Below, one piece after another: positions 10,901 through 24,700 of a stretch of 64,000 bases of DNA. The stretch comes from Echinococcus granulosus (Eukaryota; Platyhelminthes; Cestoda; Cyclophyllidea; Taeniidae): assembly GCF_000524195.1 (NCBI RefSeq), contig NW_020170393.1, positions 62,001 to 126,000 on the forward strand. Reading direction: 5' to 3'. Position 1 is the stretch's first letter; each line of letters opens with the position of its first letter. Below the pieces are notes generated by a model. The model was not told where the DNA came from. It saw nothing but the letters and a program-made list of their open reading frames with translations, and did no database searches. Made by a program: the position numbers and the translations under genes.

Positions 10901-13900
10901 CCTATGGTTTCTCCACAATAAATGCATTCCAAAGAAAATTGGATGACTAAGCGTCAGTTTAAAGGCACCTTCTAGCCTTTAAAACTTAGTTCTGAAGTGC
11001 TTTAATAAAACTTGAGAAAATCCTGTTTGTCTGGTCCATTTGTCGATTCATTTTGCTATCATTGGGAACATTCTTCCGTTACAACACAACGAATGTCCGT
11101 TTTCCGTGCTTCATATGGATGGTCTTTCACGTTGTTACTGCGCTTCTGCTAGAAAACAATGTTTTGTTATCTACTAGGGTTGTATAGCCCCTAGACATCT
11201 TTGAAGACGGAAGAAGTCAACATAAGGGCAGAATGTGTTGTCGATGTGTAGTAGGCGTTGAGGCTACTAACATGGCAACGGGGCTAGGCTGCCCGGCGGA
11301 GGTACAGTGGCGAAGCCCCCAAGTGGCCTTTTACCAAGACTGAGGGTTAAACAAACAATTAACGTTTTACGCAGCCCCTCTCCTCTTTTGAGCGTCTTTC
11401 TCGCCTTTTCCCTTGGTCAACCTTCCGCATCGGCTATCATAACGTAATCGGCACTGCAAGAAAAACCCATAAGCTAAACACGCCAGACATCGAATTTTCA
11501 TTCATCAAATAGTGTATCTGCCCGCAGCTTTACGGATCCCTCTTGGTAAATCTGTTGGAACTAGAGTTTCGTCCTGCTTAAGAACTGCGCTTAGGAGGGT
11601 GGGGTGGGCGAGGGAATGCATTGGCCATCACGCATGTCCATAGCTGGTCGTAGGAACAGTGGCCTAAAAGCACAGTCAAGTAACACAGAATGGCGTTTAG
11701 AATTAGTTCTTTAGAAATGAAGCTTCACCTTTATTCATCCTTGGCATGTTGTTCTCACTTCGGTGCTGCCCGGCCATTTCTGTCTGTGCTTCATCCAGCT
11801 AGTAGAGAAGTGGATGAGATATCGTGTGTTCACACGGTTGATATCTTCATACAGCTACGGTAGATAACCCAGTAGCGATTTTTTTTCAGACTGTTTGCGG
11901 CTAGTGTCTCTTCAATTCTTAATAGCTTTCCTGCATAACATGGGGTTGTGGTAGTTGCCGAGAATCGACATCACTTGGCCCTTCTGCTAGGGGTCTTCAC
12001 ATATTCTCCAATCCTCAGCGTATGCGCTTCCTCCGTCATGGTAGGGTTTATCGCCCAGCAGTAGAAATTAAGATGGTTGGCGATGGGGTTTGCATTCTGC
12101 CACAACCACTGTAGCGCCTTGAGACTTCCCTGAAGACTAAGACATAACGCTCGGGTATAAATTTTTTTGCCGATGTACGGTAGGGCTTGTGCCTACTGGC
12201 ATGGTCCAGAGGCCAGGCCACCCGCCGGAGCCCCTATGGGACCAGTTACCAATACCGGGAGTTAAGCAAACAATTAAAGCATTACAGTGGTAGTCTGAGT
12301 GCAACCATATTCACAAATTTCGCGCTTTACTGCAGTTGTTGTGCGTTTGTTGTTTTGCCACATCTCGAGATACGTATTTGGTCATCCGCCTCATTATGTC
12401 TAATAGGTATCAGGTGTCTGGGATATGTTTCAGCACTTTGTTATCTGTCAATTTCTTCCCAATCATAAACCCACCTTCATTCATTGGCGGTGTGAGCGCC
12501 TTGATGGGTTCTGTAAAAATCAGTTTTGTTATTGGATGGAACACTTTTAGTGTTCATATGTATCGTCTTTTCTGTCCCGGCACTCAAGAAAGGCTGTAAC
12601 TACTAGATCTTGACTTGCTGATTTACACTGAGTTGATCAACGCTCCAGAGACGTGAGGTTCATTCGAATCTATGATTTTAATTACTAATACAGGTGTGCG
12701 GTTAACTCCGAAGTTTGCTTCCCTCCCAATTTCTTTTTGCGCTAGCAGCAGGCCGTTTGGGGAAAAATAGTTTAACAACTCGGTTAAGTCACATCCGATC
12801 TGCTTTTCTGTAATGCTGAACTTACACAGGCTAGCGTTTCTTCTGCAAGCCCAAAATACCACACAGCAGCGAGGTCGCCGATGTTAGACCTAATAACAAC
12901 CCGTTTTCTGATCCACAAAGCAAATCCTTCCGTTACAAGACAATGATTTTGTCGTTGGTACAATGCCACTTCCGGAAATGCCGTTAAATCACAAAGTGGC
13001 CAATGGCGGTGTCTTCTCCTCCCCTCCGCTTATTATTTTCTCTCCTCTCTTCGGCATTTAAGTTATCCTTTTACCAGATTTCACTTTTGTTAATGTAAAA
13101 TCCAGTTACAGCACATGCGCTTTGGCACCTCACGAAATTAATTCCACTGCGAAATGTAGAGCTTACATGTCGTTGCATAGCCCTTCACTCTTTTAGGTTA
13201 CATGATGTTCCAAAATTTAATCTTACACCTTAATCTTTAACAGTTTGTTACTCATGCCACAGCCTTTCCATAGTGTGCCTTTCATTTCTTTTCCAGACTG
13301 TTATGGTTGTTGCTGCTGCAGCGCTCACTATTTTACCTGTTCGTCTTATTATTTGCCTTTGCACCACTTTTCATTTTTATCATCACCCCAACCGCACTGT
13401 GGTTTCTACTTGTCTTTCCTTTTTAAAGTAATCTGTTTATATTAGTATTTACCTCTAAACTAGTAATGGGTCTTTTTCCCGATTTCTGCTTAAATATGCA
13501 CTAGCATTATATTGAGAAGTGTTTGTTTACTAATCCTGCATGGAACTTGTTCAGCGTCGCTCATTTTTCCCGCAGGGCACAGCCGCGGTACTACAACGAC
13601 CTTCGGAAAACGCGGAACCCGTTGAAGTAGGCAGGCTAGGTCCCTCCGACTACTTTGGTAACTGCCTCATCACATTTTTATTCTCATTGCATACTTGCGT
13701 GTTTGCTCTAATTGATACAGCCTCATGCATTTGATTGTGCCGATTTTGCGGGGGTTATCTGTTAATGTAGAATCCGAATCATCTCCAATAACTTAATGTG
13801 GAACATGTGGGTCCGAGAGCTAGTTTAAGCGCATAAGAGTGTATGGATAAAAGCGTTCATTTTGTGGATGATGTAGGTGTAGTTGTGAGCATCGAGTTTT

Positions 13901-14126
13901 GCGTATTCGTGGCAGTAGCAGTGCAGAAACGACGCTTTTGTGTGTACCTTAAGGCGAAGTGGCGTTGCTGTTGGACCGCCCGCGAGCAGCAACAGTGGTG
14001 GCGCAGAGTGCACTACGGTGTGTCAAATTGGATCGCAAGCGCTTTGAACGTGTGATGGGACCCTGCTCCGACATCCTCAAGCGCAACATCGCCAAGTACA
14101 ACAGCTACATCTCGCTCTCCGTGTGA
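4929..14126 (+). CDS. PRKAR1: cAMP-dependent protein kinase type I regulatory subunit
   Basis: Eight exons: 4929-5078, 5165-5569, 6137-6228, 7014-7122, 9213-9435, 9531-9652, 13576-13657 and 13954-14126. They join in frame to 451 codons plus stop. Residues 1-50 form the dimerisation/docking helices ([26 protein letters not shown]). The pseudosubstrate RRVRRGAVS lies at residues 162-170. Ala-168 at the phospho-site marks type I rather than type II. Two cyclic-nucleotide domains follow, each with its phosphate-binding cassette: [18 protein letters not shown] in domain A and [18 protein letters not shown] in domain B, both keeping the cAMP-contacting Glu and Arg. The C-terminus is [13 protein letters not shown], as in vertebrate RI. 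The protein inhibits PKA catalytic subunits until cAMP binds. The linker before the inhibitor site is about 70 residues longer than usual and Ser/Pro-rich. The start [10 protein letters not shown] is chosen by alignment to RI N-termini. Confidence 0.96.
7123..9212. other. Intron 4 of PKA-R
   Basis: An intron of 2.09 kb inside cyclic-nucleotide domain A (D|IYVNGEF junction). It is AT-rich, with scattered short frames on both strands such as 8542-8832 on the minus strand. None carries a recognisable domain. No RNA gene or tandem array was seen. Confidence 0.6.
11260..11380 (+). repeat. Short interspersed repeat, copy 1
   Basis: Contains GGCGAAGCCCCCAAGTGG, then TTACCAAGACTGAGGGTTAA and ACAAACAATTAACG. 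The same order of blocks recurs about 0.9 kb downstream with mismatches. This is probably an old SINE-like or other dispersed element within the PKA-R intron. Ends are approximate. Confidence 0.5.
12185..12290 (+). repeat. Short interspersed repeat, copy 2
   Basis: Diverged second copy of the segment at 11260-11380: CCGGAGCCCCTATGGGACC, then TTACCAATACCGGGAGTTAA and GCAAACAATTAAAG. Block order and orientation are the same. Ends are approximate. Confidence 0.5.
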
Positions 14127-17100
14127 CGTGCGTGCTTGCACACGCAGCGCATACCTTCTGCTCGGCCATTCGCTCATTCCTACCTTACTCATCTACCGCA
14201 TTCAACCATTTTCTTAATTGGTAATGAGTTATTGGTCTTGATTTGCTTCCTTTTATTCCTTTCTCTTAACTCTCTTCCTTTCCTCTGTATGCCTGCGTAC
14301 GTGTGTGCGCACCTCAAGCGAATCATGTACATTTACTGTGGGTGTTCATGTGCTGAGCCTCGTATTCATAAGCCTCCCCTCGATCGGAGGTGGAGGTTGG
14401 TTTTTTCATAAGGCATCCGCTTTTTTTATTTGATTCGAGGCTTTTCAACAGTTGGAGTTTACTTGTGACAACCATCAAGACCCATTCATGGTCTCTTTCT
14501 TAGATTGAATCTTCCGTTCAGGAGCTCGAATGTAAATTTGAGCCTTCATTCACAAAGGACTTTTCCTTGTATGAAATGGTGGCTTACGAAATCTAGGGCT
14601 TTGGTCGTTGAGGTGTTGTGTGAACGTCCACTTGTTGCACCTTCGCCGGTCAGATACGTCTTGCATTGATGCTTTGAGCTATCTGCGTAACGTTTGTCTT
14701 GCAATGGAGCTGTCGTAATTTTTTTTACTGACCCGGTGAAACGCTGGGCGAAAATAACTGCGGGCGGAATTGTTCGCTGTCGCTATCGAGTACGAAAGAA
14801 GTGGGCTCTTTACAGTGGTTCATTGGTAGGCTCAGACAGCTCTGGCGTAATTGATCATTGGTGAGACTAATCCTCACTTTTACAGTTTTATTGTCCCCTA
14901 AGGGGTCGTCTGAAGTGAGGTGCGGCGAGACTATGATTTGGAGCTCTGATGAGCTTAAAAGTCGCCTCGGGCGTATCGAAATGCCTTGTGATTTTAGCAC
15001 GCTTTCTTGGTTAAGAATTGCTATGCCCACTGCCGATTAACCTGTTCGGTCGTCTCGATTCTTGGCAAAATTTTATTACATTACCTAAGCACTTAATTTT
15101 GTACAGTTTGTGTCACTCCAGTCCAGATTACCGTCACAGTGGGGTAATAAAGAACAGTCACATTGTATCGCAAAATCTACTCTTACTGCATTTAGTCAGG
15201 TGCCTCTGACAACCACATTTCCAAGCTGAAGTCGTCGCTGTCACTTGATCATTTGCTCTCCATCGATGCAGTGTTACTTTATGCGTAGGGCACCTCAGGG
15301 ACAGGAAATTTGGTAGGACTTACTATCTTGTATGGTAACATAGTGATATAACAAATGCATGGGTAACAGAGCGTCGCCCAAGCTCAACAAATGCAATTAT
15401 TTCAAAATGGACAGCCTCACTCTCTCCTGACTGCCTGTAAACGAGCTCATTTCGACTCCGTTCTGTCGTGGATCTGAAAATTTTAGAAGCGGTACAGACA
15501 CACTAAACACCCTTTAGAATCCTCTCAGCATGGGTCGCATCAAAATTATAGTCGCTGTAGTGAGCTGGTGATGGTGAGCGTGTGTTTGGATGCTGTCGAG
15601 TTTTCAACCAGAGTAATCGGGAGGCGAGGGCTTCAGTGCGGACTACCAAAGACCCAGAGCAGTTCCATTCTCGCCTACTTATCGTAGCCTAGTTGGCTTT
15701 ATAGTGATTATTAGCGAATTTAAAGTGTATCTGTGTGGTCTCGGCTAACCGGGGGGTTGAACAGGAGCGCGACCTTCTTAAAGTCCTAGAATGATCGGGG
15801 ACTAGTCAAGAGAGGAAAACTTCAAGAGAATCGGGACGGAAACGCATTCTGGGGTCGTGGACATTCCCAGTGAATGCGTTCTGGAGTGACCGTCGCATTA
15901 TTCTCGGTGTTCGGCCAGGTCATTAAAACTGGGTTTACTTGTCCAGCACAACGACACGAAATTACTGCAGTTTTTAAGAGGTGCTTATTCCCGATTTACC
16001 ATTCAAACATTGCCCTCTGGTCACGCCAGTAACCTCCGAGTTATTCTGTGCGTTGGAATGATACGTTCTTCCATACTACTTCCGTTTTTTTACGACTGGT
16101 GGAGACTCGAGACGCTACCGTACTAAAATACAAATAATTTTACAAATGGTGTCGCGATGCTTAAAATTTTGGGTGTGGGTTCTGCTTGCTTACTGTTTTG
16201 AATTTTCTTGCGTCTTAAAGAGAAATCGTCGGCTACCTTGAATATTATAGTTTCTGAAGAGTGATTTGCAAGGGCCTGAATATGGCGAGACAGAGGATCC
16301 ACTTTCTCGCGGTGTTTGTAAGCACTCACACACTAACAAGGGGCTTTTGTTCCGAGACCCTTCAGTCCCACTTCCGCATGAATGCCTGAAAGAAAACGTC
16401 CACTGATTCACACGTAGCCTACGAATTTTGAGGTCGCCGAATAAGAGAGAGATCAAAACATTAAGAGTTTCAAGCTGCAAATTTTAGGCTAAAACAGTTT
16501 GTTACAACATCAGCGACCAACTACAGCTGCAACTCCGTGACCGAGCAATTACTAGAGATTTTCTACCAGATCTGCAACGAGGGTTTTTGCAAATTCTGGA
16601 TCCGCATTGTCAGGCTGCTCTATCGCCATGTGGCCAGTAAATGGACATGGAGGCAACTTTGACATCCAAAGCAATCGTTCTACACCGTAATAACTCAAGA
16701 AGGCCTGGATTCTAGTAGAAACAGGCGTCCAAAAGTGTAACAAAAATGCAACACAGTGCTTACCGGCAACTAAACAGAAAAATTTAGTACCACAGAGAAA
16801 CGATACCACTGTAAGTTATGTTTTGAAGTATTTCTGCCTGAATTTTCGTGTGGTGAACTAGGGCACATCCATTGCGTTTGTCGTAGCTCAGACTTGCTCC
16901 ACGGGAGCGGAAACCTAAATTCTGACCTCAATCCTCCTTAGCTACGTTACACAAACTCATCTGATTAACAACGTGTGTCAACACTTAGTATTGGCACAGG
17001 CAGTGTTGAATCTCGTATTCATATCGGTTCGCCTATAGGCCTTACACCCCACCCACTACTTCAGTCGTACCATATTTTGGCGTGGTGACAATGCAAGCCA

Positions 17101-18782
17101 GGAGAGATTTAAGCCCAGAAGCAGTTCGACGCAACCGAAACAAGATTCAGCATGACCAAAATCGACTGACATATTCCACACTCTTAAATATGCTATTGCA
17201 GTGAGTTAACATTCTGTTCAACTGTGAAAATTTGAGTCTCCACAGATTCCACTTCTCCGAGGCATGGATTTTGGGTCATGCTAGTAGCCCCCAGTGCAGT
17301 GATTTAATACTTGGCCTATGTGTTGAACCACGCGAGGACTTCATACCACACAGGCCTTCAGGCCATGTCAGTAGGCTCTCAAATCTGCTGTAGTTTGGTG
17401 ATATGTGCTTCCACATTACTTTTGCTTTTTGTAACTTCGGCGAAGAGGCGGAGGGTCACACAATAATAGCGGAACACCGAAATGGGGGTGCTAAGAAAAA
17501 ATTTGGTCCCTTGTAATCACTGCGTACCGGTTCCGTGTCCTGTGGGAAAGCCATTAATGCCTGAAGCGGCACTAGCCGTGAACCATCAGAAAAGTGCGTC
17601 ACGTAGTCTCCTGCGGTACTTGCAAGGAAATGTAAATTAAGAAAACACACGATACCTAACCGTCCATTTATTAGCTAAATATAAGCCAGACAGATAAGGG
17701 TGGGGAGCAGCGAAGTCTGAATAAAGTGACAAAGGGAAATGGACGCAGAAATATATCCCCATGAAACTACTTAAAATTTAGATCCAGCAGAAGTGCCAAG
17801 ATGGATTAGCGATTTGTAGCCGAGTGCCTTCGCAATTGTACGCAAATTCGAGGACTGGCGCGGTTGGTTTGTGGGCGCTTTTCTTGCAGTACCGAAGAAG
17901 ACGCTCCAAACGAGGAGGGGCTTTGTAACACCATGATTACTTGTTTGTTTAATTCTTTGTTTCTGATTACTTAAACATTTAAGGCCCTGCCTTTGTGCTT
18001 CGGCTGGGCGACGCGGTCCGCGGCCCTACTGTACGTGGGAGTGCATTTTCTGTTTTGGCATTATAACCTCTTTCGACTTAGGGAGACTTGGGGGCTACAA
18101 AAACATCGTTAGTTACAAAAGGTAAAATATTATATTGATAACAAGTCAGAAGTGAAAATTCTAGGTATTTCGCTGTTTATAATTAGGCAAGAGGCGCAGG
18201 CTTAATGTGCTAACAATTTCACTTTTTCGAAAAATTGTTGTTTAGTGACGGGTAGACTAATAGATTTGGCAAAATAAAACGGGAGTGTTGTACAGCCAAG
18301 CTTAAAGCACAATTTAGAATACAGTTGTGAGTTTTATTTTATTTAATGTATGGGGAGCCACTAATTGAATGAAATTTAATGGAGCCAATTATAAGGTTAT
18401 ATGAAATTGCTTATTTGTGGTACATTAATTTTAACTGCGTATTTACGTGATTTTTAATTTTGATTTTATTGGGGAGAACGTACATTATACATAGTTTTGC
18501 GGCTGAACAGAGGGAAATTAAAACAAACTGTGTACTTGTCATGTGAGTCCTCAGGCTTGTGATTCGTCGGCGTGTCGAAATCGCAGGATAATTACTGGCA
18601 GCAATTGCTTGTTTCTTAATTTGCATTTGTATGTCGAATTTAATTTGCAAGAATTTCGTATACTTCTCTGAGACCTCGGTGGTTCATCTTGTTGTGGCTC
18701 TACTTTGAGTTATCTCTCCCGTAACTCATGTGCGTGTGTGTAAATTCTTGAAGACAGCATCGTCTGAATCAAACCTTAGACA
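14127..18782. other. Intergenic spacer upstream of the receptor kinase
   Basis: A spacer of 4.7 kb between the PKA-R stop and the receptor start codon. Short frames here have no recognisable motif. It contains a diverged copy of the dispersed repeat (about 17260-17610) and possibly a weaker relative near 16040-16130. The last few hundred bases before 18783 are strongly AT-rich and would hold the receptor promoter and 5' untranslated region. Confidence 0.5.
17260..17610 (+). repeat. Dispersed repeat family, diverged copy
   Basis: Shares ordered blocks with the copy at the right edge of the window: GTCATGCTAGTAGCCCC near 17276, TTTTTGTAACTTCGGCGAAG near 17430, then CCTGTGGGAAAGCCATTAAT and GCACTAGCCGTGAACCATC near 17540-17587. 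The equivalents near 63550-63870 are CCATGCCAGTAGCTC, CTAACTTCGGCAACTAC, GGAATGCCATTAACATCC and ATACTAGCCGTGAGCCATC. Strongly mutated, so inactive. Limits are approximate. Confidence 0.6.
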
Positions 18783-21700
18783 ATGAATGCAATGGTGGCG
18801 TTTGTTCACTTGACATTTCTACTATGTACTGTGTCTTCGTGCGTTCTTGCCAAACAAGGCCTTGATTTAAGCGAAAGTTGTCTTGCAGCTAAAGGTATGA
18901 CTTTTTTAGTCTAATTCTTTCACAGAAAAAGCAAAATGGACAAGAAGTCTTCACTTCAATAATAAGTCTTTTTCCCTCAATATTGAGGTGAACGATAAGC
19001 CTTCTCACTGGATCATAAACTACATATTTGAGATACTTATTCGAGAGCGTTTTGGGTACAGAAATATCAATTTTATCTACACTCCATGGGATTCCTCTTC
19101 AAATGCGATCAATCGTCTCAATTGTGAAAAGTCCAATGATTGTTCTTGTCCCCCGCCCATTCATGTTAATCTGGAATTATGGCTTCGCACTGGAGAGCAA
19201 GTTTCGGATTATGCACCGCCACATCGTGTGAACATGAACGGACCGCTTGGTCCGATAACACGATGGGGCCTCTATACCAATGAGGAATTATTAGGTCGTC
19301 AGGCTCCAGTATGTTTCCATTTCCTAACTCTATTTTTACTGCTTCAAATCTCTTAAATCAAATCGCTGGACTTCTATGTTCTACTCTTACTGTGGTTGAA
19401 GCCGTTGTGTTTCCCTTATTACTGATTCATTAGTAATAACACTGAATTGTTGTGTTTTGTATACTTTAACGGGATTGTAGGCCTCTGGTGCTACTTATTA
19501 AAGTCTGGAATGTTTTTAACTTATTCTGCAAGTTTTAGCGTATAGCGTTTTTTCAATCAACCGTTTGTCGTTATTGTTTTGGTCGGAGCATAAGTCGGCA
19601 CGATAAATGCTCAAGTGCTTTTAGTCGCCCTGGGGGGATTCAATAGGAGACTTTTTGTTTATATGTACTCACTTCTTACCAAATGTTGCTTGGAACTGAT
19701 ATTGTAAATGGGATACATGTTTCATAACTCAGGACTGTCATCTCGAAGCTACTTTATTTCTTCAGTGTACAACTCTGAAATAGATCTCTGTTTTGTGTTT
19801 TCAAAGTAATTTAAAAGCTGATCCAAACAATTCCCGTCTTGTCACACTTAATCTACCTTCCAACGAATACTGACTTATTTGGCAATCCTGCTTCCCCTTA
19901 GTTTGCTTCATCCTCCTTACTATTCATTTGAGGTTTTTTGTGATTGATTGCCATTTGTTGTTCCACAGTTTATTTCTGGTTTTTCTGCTGTCTGTTTCGG
20001 GCATAGTTTCACAAATTTTCTCAGCCGTCTGATACGTCCAACTTGCCAATTTTGTCAATTGTGTATCAAACATCTGTCTTTAAAAAAGCGGCTTCAGCAC
20101 ATTGGAGTCCTGTAGTTCGTTTTTCTGTGTAATTTTTACGAACTTTTTTAGTTATTCATGGTGACAGGTGGAAAAGAGGAATGGCCACCACTGCTTTGTG
20201 TGACTATGAATTCCCCCGCTACTACACCAAAATATTTGGGATTACTTATCCTTTACATGCACCTCTACCAACTCATTCGCAGAAGGTTGGATGAATCACT
20301 AGTTATGCGCTTATGCAAACAATGGGATTTAAAACGTTTGGGTCGTATAGTACTTCCCAAGTATGACGATTTCATTAAGTATTTATAAAAGCATCCACCA
20401 ATTTTACGCTAATTCAAGCTAAATTACATTGTCATCCTTTCATTGCACCTTGTTTCATCAATAATTATTCTCTTAGATTATTCCTACACCGTGAGGTATG
20501 ACTTGAAAACTATTTCAATTGGGTTCCCATACTTTAGTATGCATAGGTTCCCTGATGCATTGGAAGTCAACATGCAGAGATTATGACTTTTTGTTCATGT
20601 TTTTTTAATTTTCCTTTTAATTAGAAACTTCGATGCAAAGATATCCCAAAAGATTCGGAATGGAATGGTTTCGATTATGATTTCGTCTGCTCACTTATTT
20701 TTCTTCATTTTCCCCATGTTGGTTCGTTGCTCATTTGTCTGAATGCGAACTATTGCATTGCTTACATCGCGGTGTTTCTTTTCTTGTTAAAACACGCTTA
20801 GCAGTCTACCTCATAAGACCGGTTTCAATGGAAAGCACTCGTACGTAGTAAACAACTGTTAATCTGCATGTACCTGTTTTAATTTTACAGAAGCATGTTA
20901 GGGAGTGTTTTTGACTGTACTTTGCTGTCTCGGTAACAATGAATGGTATGCGGGGCTTGTTCTGATTTCTCATTTTTTTTAATTGCGGTCGAGCTCACCT
21001 CTCATTGATTGGCGTTAGCGGCTGCTCATTTATTAAATGGATTTGGATCTAGTACGTGCTGCAAATTTCTTGTTTCGGGTACCTTCGCGCTGTACTGTAG
21101 CAGGGAGCCGCTGCACACAGAATGGCTTTGTGTCCATTGTTGATAGTCACGTTTAGCAGCAATACTCATGTTTCGAGTCTTCATACAGCTTAAACTGGTA
21201 ATTCTTATTAGCGTGTACCAATAAGGTGATTCCAAATGTTTACCTTTGGAATCACAATGCCGTACATGAGGTTGCATTAGATATCAGTTTATTCTACCCA
21301 CCATCCATCCTCGTGTTCCACATGTCCACCTCCACTTCGTTAGTAGACGCATCGGTAAACCGATTGTTGGGTTCAAAACGAAAGTAGTATCACGTGCCTA
21401 CGGAGGTACAAGTTCTTGTGTCTTCATTTGGAGAAATTATTCAATCAAAACCTTTAAATACCTGACTGTCTGTTTGTTGTGTAGGTTTTCTTACTTGATC
21501 AAAATCCGCGTATCGGCTGGCCAGGCAGCCAACCAGTTTGGCTTGCCAAATGGTAGTGCTCTCTGCGCTGAGAAGCTTTACTGGAAGGAGTGGGGAAAAA
21601 GAGTTTATGGCGGTCAACTTATTGTCGTTGTTCGCTATGATAAAACTTCGCCTCTTAGTGATTTAGGACTTAGGGATTTTCGATCCTTACTCTAGCTGAG

Positions 21701-24700
21701 CAATTAATATAAGCCGTTACTTCTGAATTTGTATGCCGGCTTATCATCTGAATAACTGGGCTGTCCGTCATGCTTCACGCACTGCGATGACCTGTTGTAA
21801 CTTGCAGGAACTTGTAAAATCTAACCGTTTCTATGCATTTTAAAGCACAGTTCTGTACCCATGTATCGGTAACCTTTACTGTGCTCTATGCTGTTTTTCT
21901 CTTGTTCTGAACCCTCATAAAAATCGGCCAAACATGATGTGATTTGAATTTGTCCGTTTTATAAACCGATTTCGGCCCAACCTCGAAGTCACAGAAACTT
22001 ATTGCTTAGCATTTATTTAAAATGTAAGAATCACTAAATGATAACTTTACCGCGCTTGGGGAGATCTTCTATTCCTAATAAAGGGGGATTTACCTACCAC
22101 TACTAAAAATATTTCTTGAGATTAATGTGGCGAGACAATTTATTTACACCTACAATTGGAAGAAGTAGTAAAAGTTAAGGAAATGGGCTCCACACACTCT
22201 AACTACATATGACAAGAAACTTCGATTTCGTTTCCTTCTTCGCCTAGCTACTTCACGTAAGTTATAAAAACGTCCCGTGCATTTTAGGTTTCTGACCGAC
22301 CTGCTGCATTAGAATGCTCGTTAAGCAGAGACGTGTCACTGGTTATCCCCAAACGGTCTACTCACCACTCACCCTACACTTCCAGGGCGCGGCCAATTGT
22401 GTCCGTGATGGACTATGCTTCGCGTGTGTGATGGACACTTGACGCAATTTGTCACTATGTTTGGCCTTTTTAGGGGCCTGAGGACTATCTGCTCAGTACA
22501 ACTAAGAGCCATACAAGCGAGATTTATTTTTCAGAAACAGTTAGGCCGAAGGTCATTCCTGCAAGAAGGAGCAAAGCTTAGCCGTTCGAGGTTTTGGCTT
22601 TTACTGGGGAGGCCATCGCATGTGAAATAAATGGAGAAATTGTGATGAAGTGGCAACGGAGATGGGTAGAGCTTGCTTTTTCATTTTCAAAAACGCAATC
22701 CGCGAGCCTGTGTCTCGTTAAAGGGTTATATATCGCAATGACAATTGTTTTCAGTGTTATCATTATTTTTTATTGTAAAAAAACCCCGCGTGAACTTATT
22801 TTGTTGCCTTGTATCAGATTACGTGTCCAAGTTTTTTGTGATTGCCCTTATAAACTCCAACTCATGCCCAGCCTATCTCTTACATTGTTGTCCGCACTCC
22901 CTCGCCATATACTGTGTGTCTAAAAACGCTCCGATGCAGGTGTTGAGTGTGTCATTGTTTGATACTGCTCGAAGTCAGTGCTACCAGAAGTCGGCGTCTA
23001 ATGGGAGGGATAGGCAACTGTCTAGACAGTGGCTTATCGGTTTACGAGGTATGTTCGTGCTTGTCTGGCAATAAGACCTAGTTCAGCTGAGACCTTGTGA
23101 CCCCTTCACATTAGGATCATTTGGTTGTCGTTTTGCTAAGTTGGTTTGTAATGGCTAATTGTTGCTCTGATCTTTATCCTGTCCTATCCTGCCCGAAATT
23201 CATGAGTAGAATGCGCCTAAGGATTTCCGTTACTTAAACATTCTGTACTATCTATATTGAATGTCGCTCATCCTACTCCAACTTCCCAAACTGTCAATTT
23301 GTGGAGCAAAAAAGGGTGTGACTAATTAGAGAACGAGGTAACTTCGGGGAAGCTTTGAACACTTACCTGTGGATCGGGTTTGGTGGCTTCACCAATGTGC
23401 TTAAGAGTTCTATCGAAGCTTTATAATCACCTCCGAAAGGTCCGCCGAGGACAAAGGCCATACAAACTGGTTCGCTGATTTGCCCGTGGGCGCTATTGAA
23501 CAGGCCTGTGCACACACCAGCACAGACGAGTTGGCGGCATTCATTTACACTCGGCGCAACGTGACTCATACCTGTGTCGCCCATCCACCCCCTCTTCATC
23601 CTTCCATTGATGTCTTCTGCAGACGCTCTAACGGCCTTATTCATCTATTTCCTTCTGGTCTCTCTGCTTACTAATTCAAGGTGTCTACGTACCGATTGCT
23701 TGTCCAGACTGTTACATAGTTTTGACGAGGCATACCGTACCTTGCTGATTCACTTTGGTTTCCTGCTAAACTGCATTTTAGCCAACTTAGGTTTCGAGTT
23801 TAACACATGCTGTCATTGTCTGTTCAGTAAAAGGAATCTTGTTTCGGTGTTGGACTTATTAGCTGTTTGAAAGTGGTTTGAATTTCCTTTTATTGATTGG
23901 TTGGAATCCCTTGTCAGTCGAAATCCAATTCATACTAAGTGTTGACAAGTGTGTGTGTACACAAGAACTTGTGTGGTCTTGATCGTGTTTGCTATTGCAC
24001 CTTCCTGCCTTGATGGTCATATTTATCCATCCGACCAAGGTTGCGAGTACAGACTCGCACTCACCACTCAACGGGTGCATCAGCCGTTTCCACTATGGCA
24101 TGGGTGTTATGTGCTTTTGTTCCTATTCAGAAACACTGTCTACCATCAGTTAACTCCAAGTATTTCACAGATGGCCTTTTTGTGATTGACCCCATGTTTG
24201 CTCATGTTTATTTTCTCTTTTTGAAATAGTGACTTACTGATGTAAGGATGGACACTATTGAATGTGATTTCAATAGTTGACTTGTAGATGTTTGATCATT
24301 CTGGTCCGGAACTCATTGTTGTATTTAACGCCTTAGCGATCCCCTATTATTACTTGCTTAAAGGGGTAACTGTTTATTTATGTCTGTGAGGTGCTATAAC
24401 TCGGTTATTCTGGAACTCTGCGTCTGCTATTTTCTCCCTCCTCCTGCTCACTATCTTGTAGGTTTGACACTGAAAAAGTAGTTTTGTGAGATTTATAAAG
24501 GTCGAGATTAACGACCATACTTGGAACCTCTGTAAGGCACCATTTATTTTTGCTCGGTGTATTTCTTGATTTCGTATTCGACTTCTCAAACCATTGAGCT
24601 GGTATCTTGTGTCATACGGTCCTTTTACGCCTTGAGTTGTTAATTTACGCCCCCAGAATTAACGACGCTACCATAATGCTTGTTTATTTAAACAGCTTTT

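Larger units (their letters stand above)
9653..13575. other. Intron 6 of PKA-R, with a diverged repeat pair
   Basis: An intron of 3.92 kb inside cyclic-nucleotide domain B. Its content is non-coding apart from two related segments at about 11260-11380 and 12185-12290. Short open frames (for example 10025-10378 + and 12187-12468 +) have no family signature and low-complexity composition. Confidence 0.55.

Noticed and set aside
22575..22665. Possible additional OpuAC-domain exon
   Set aside because: Weak splice context, and the frame already joins across 21552/23419 without it.
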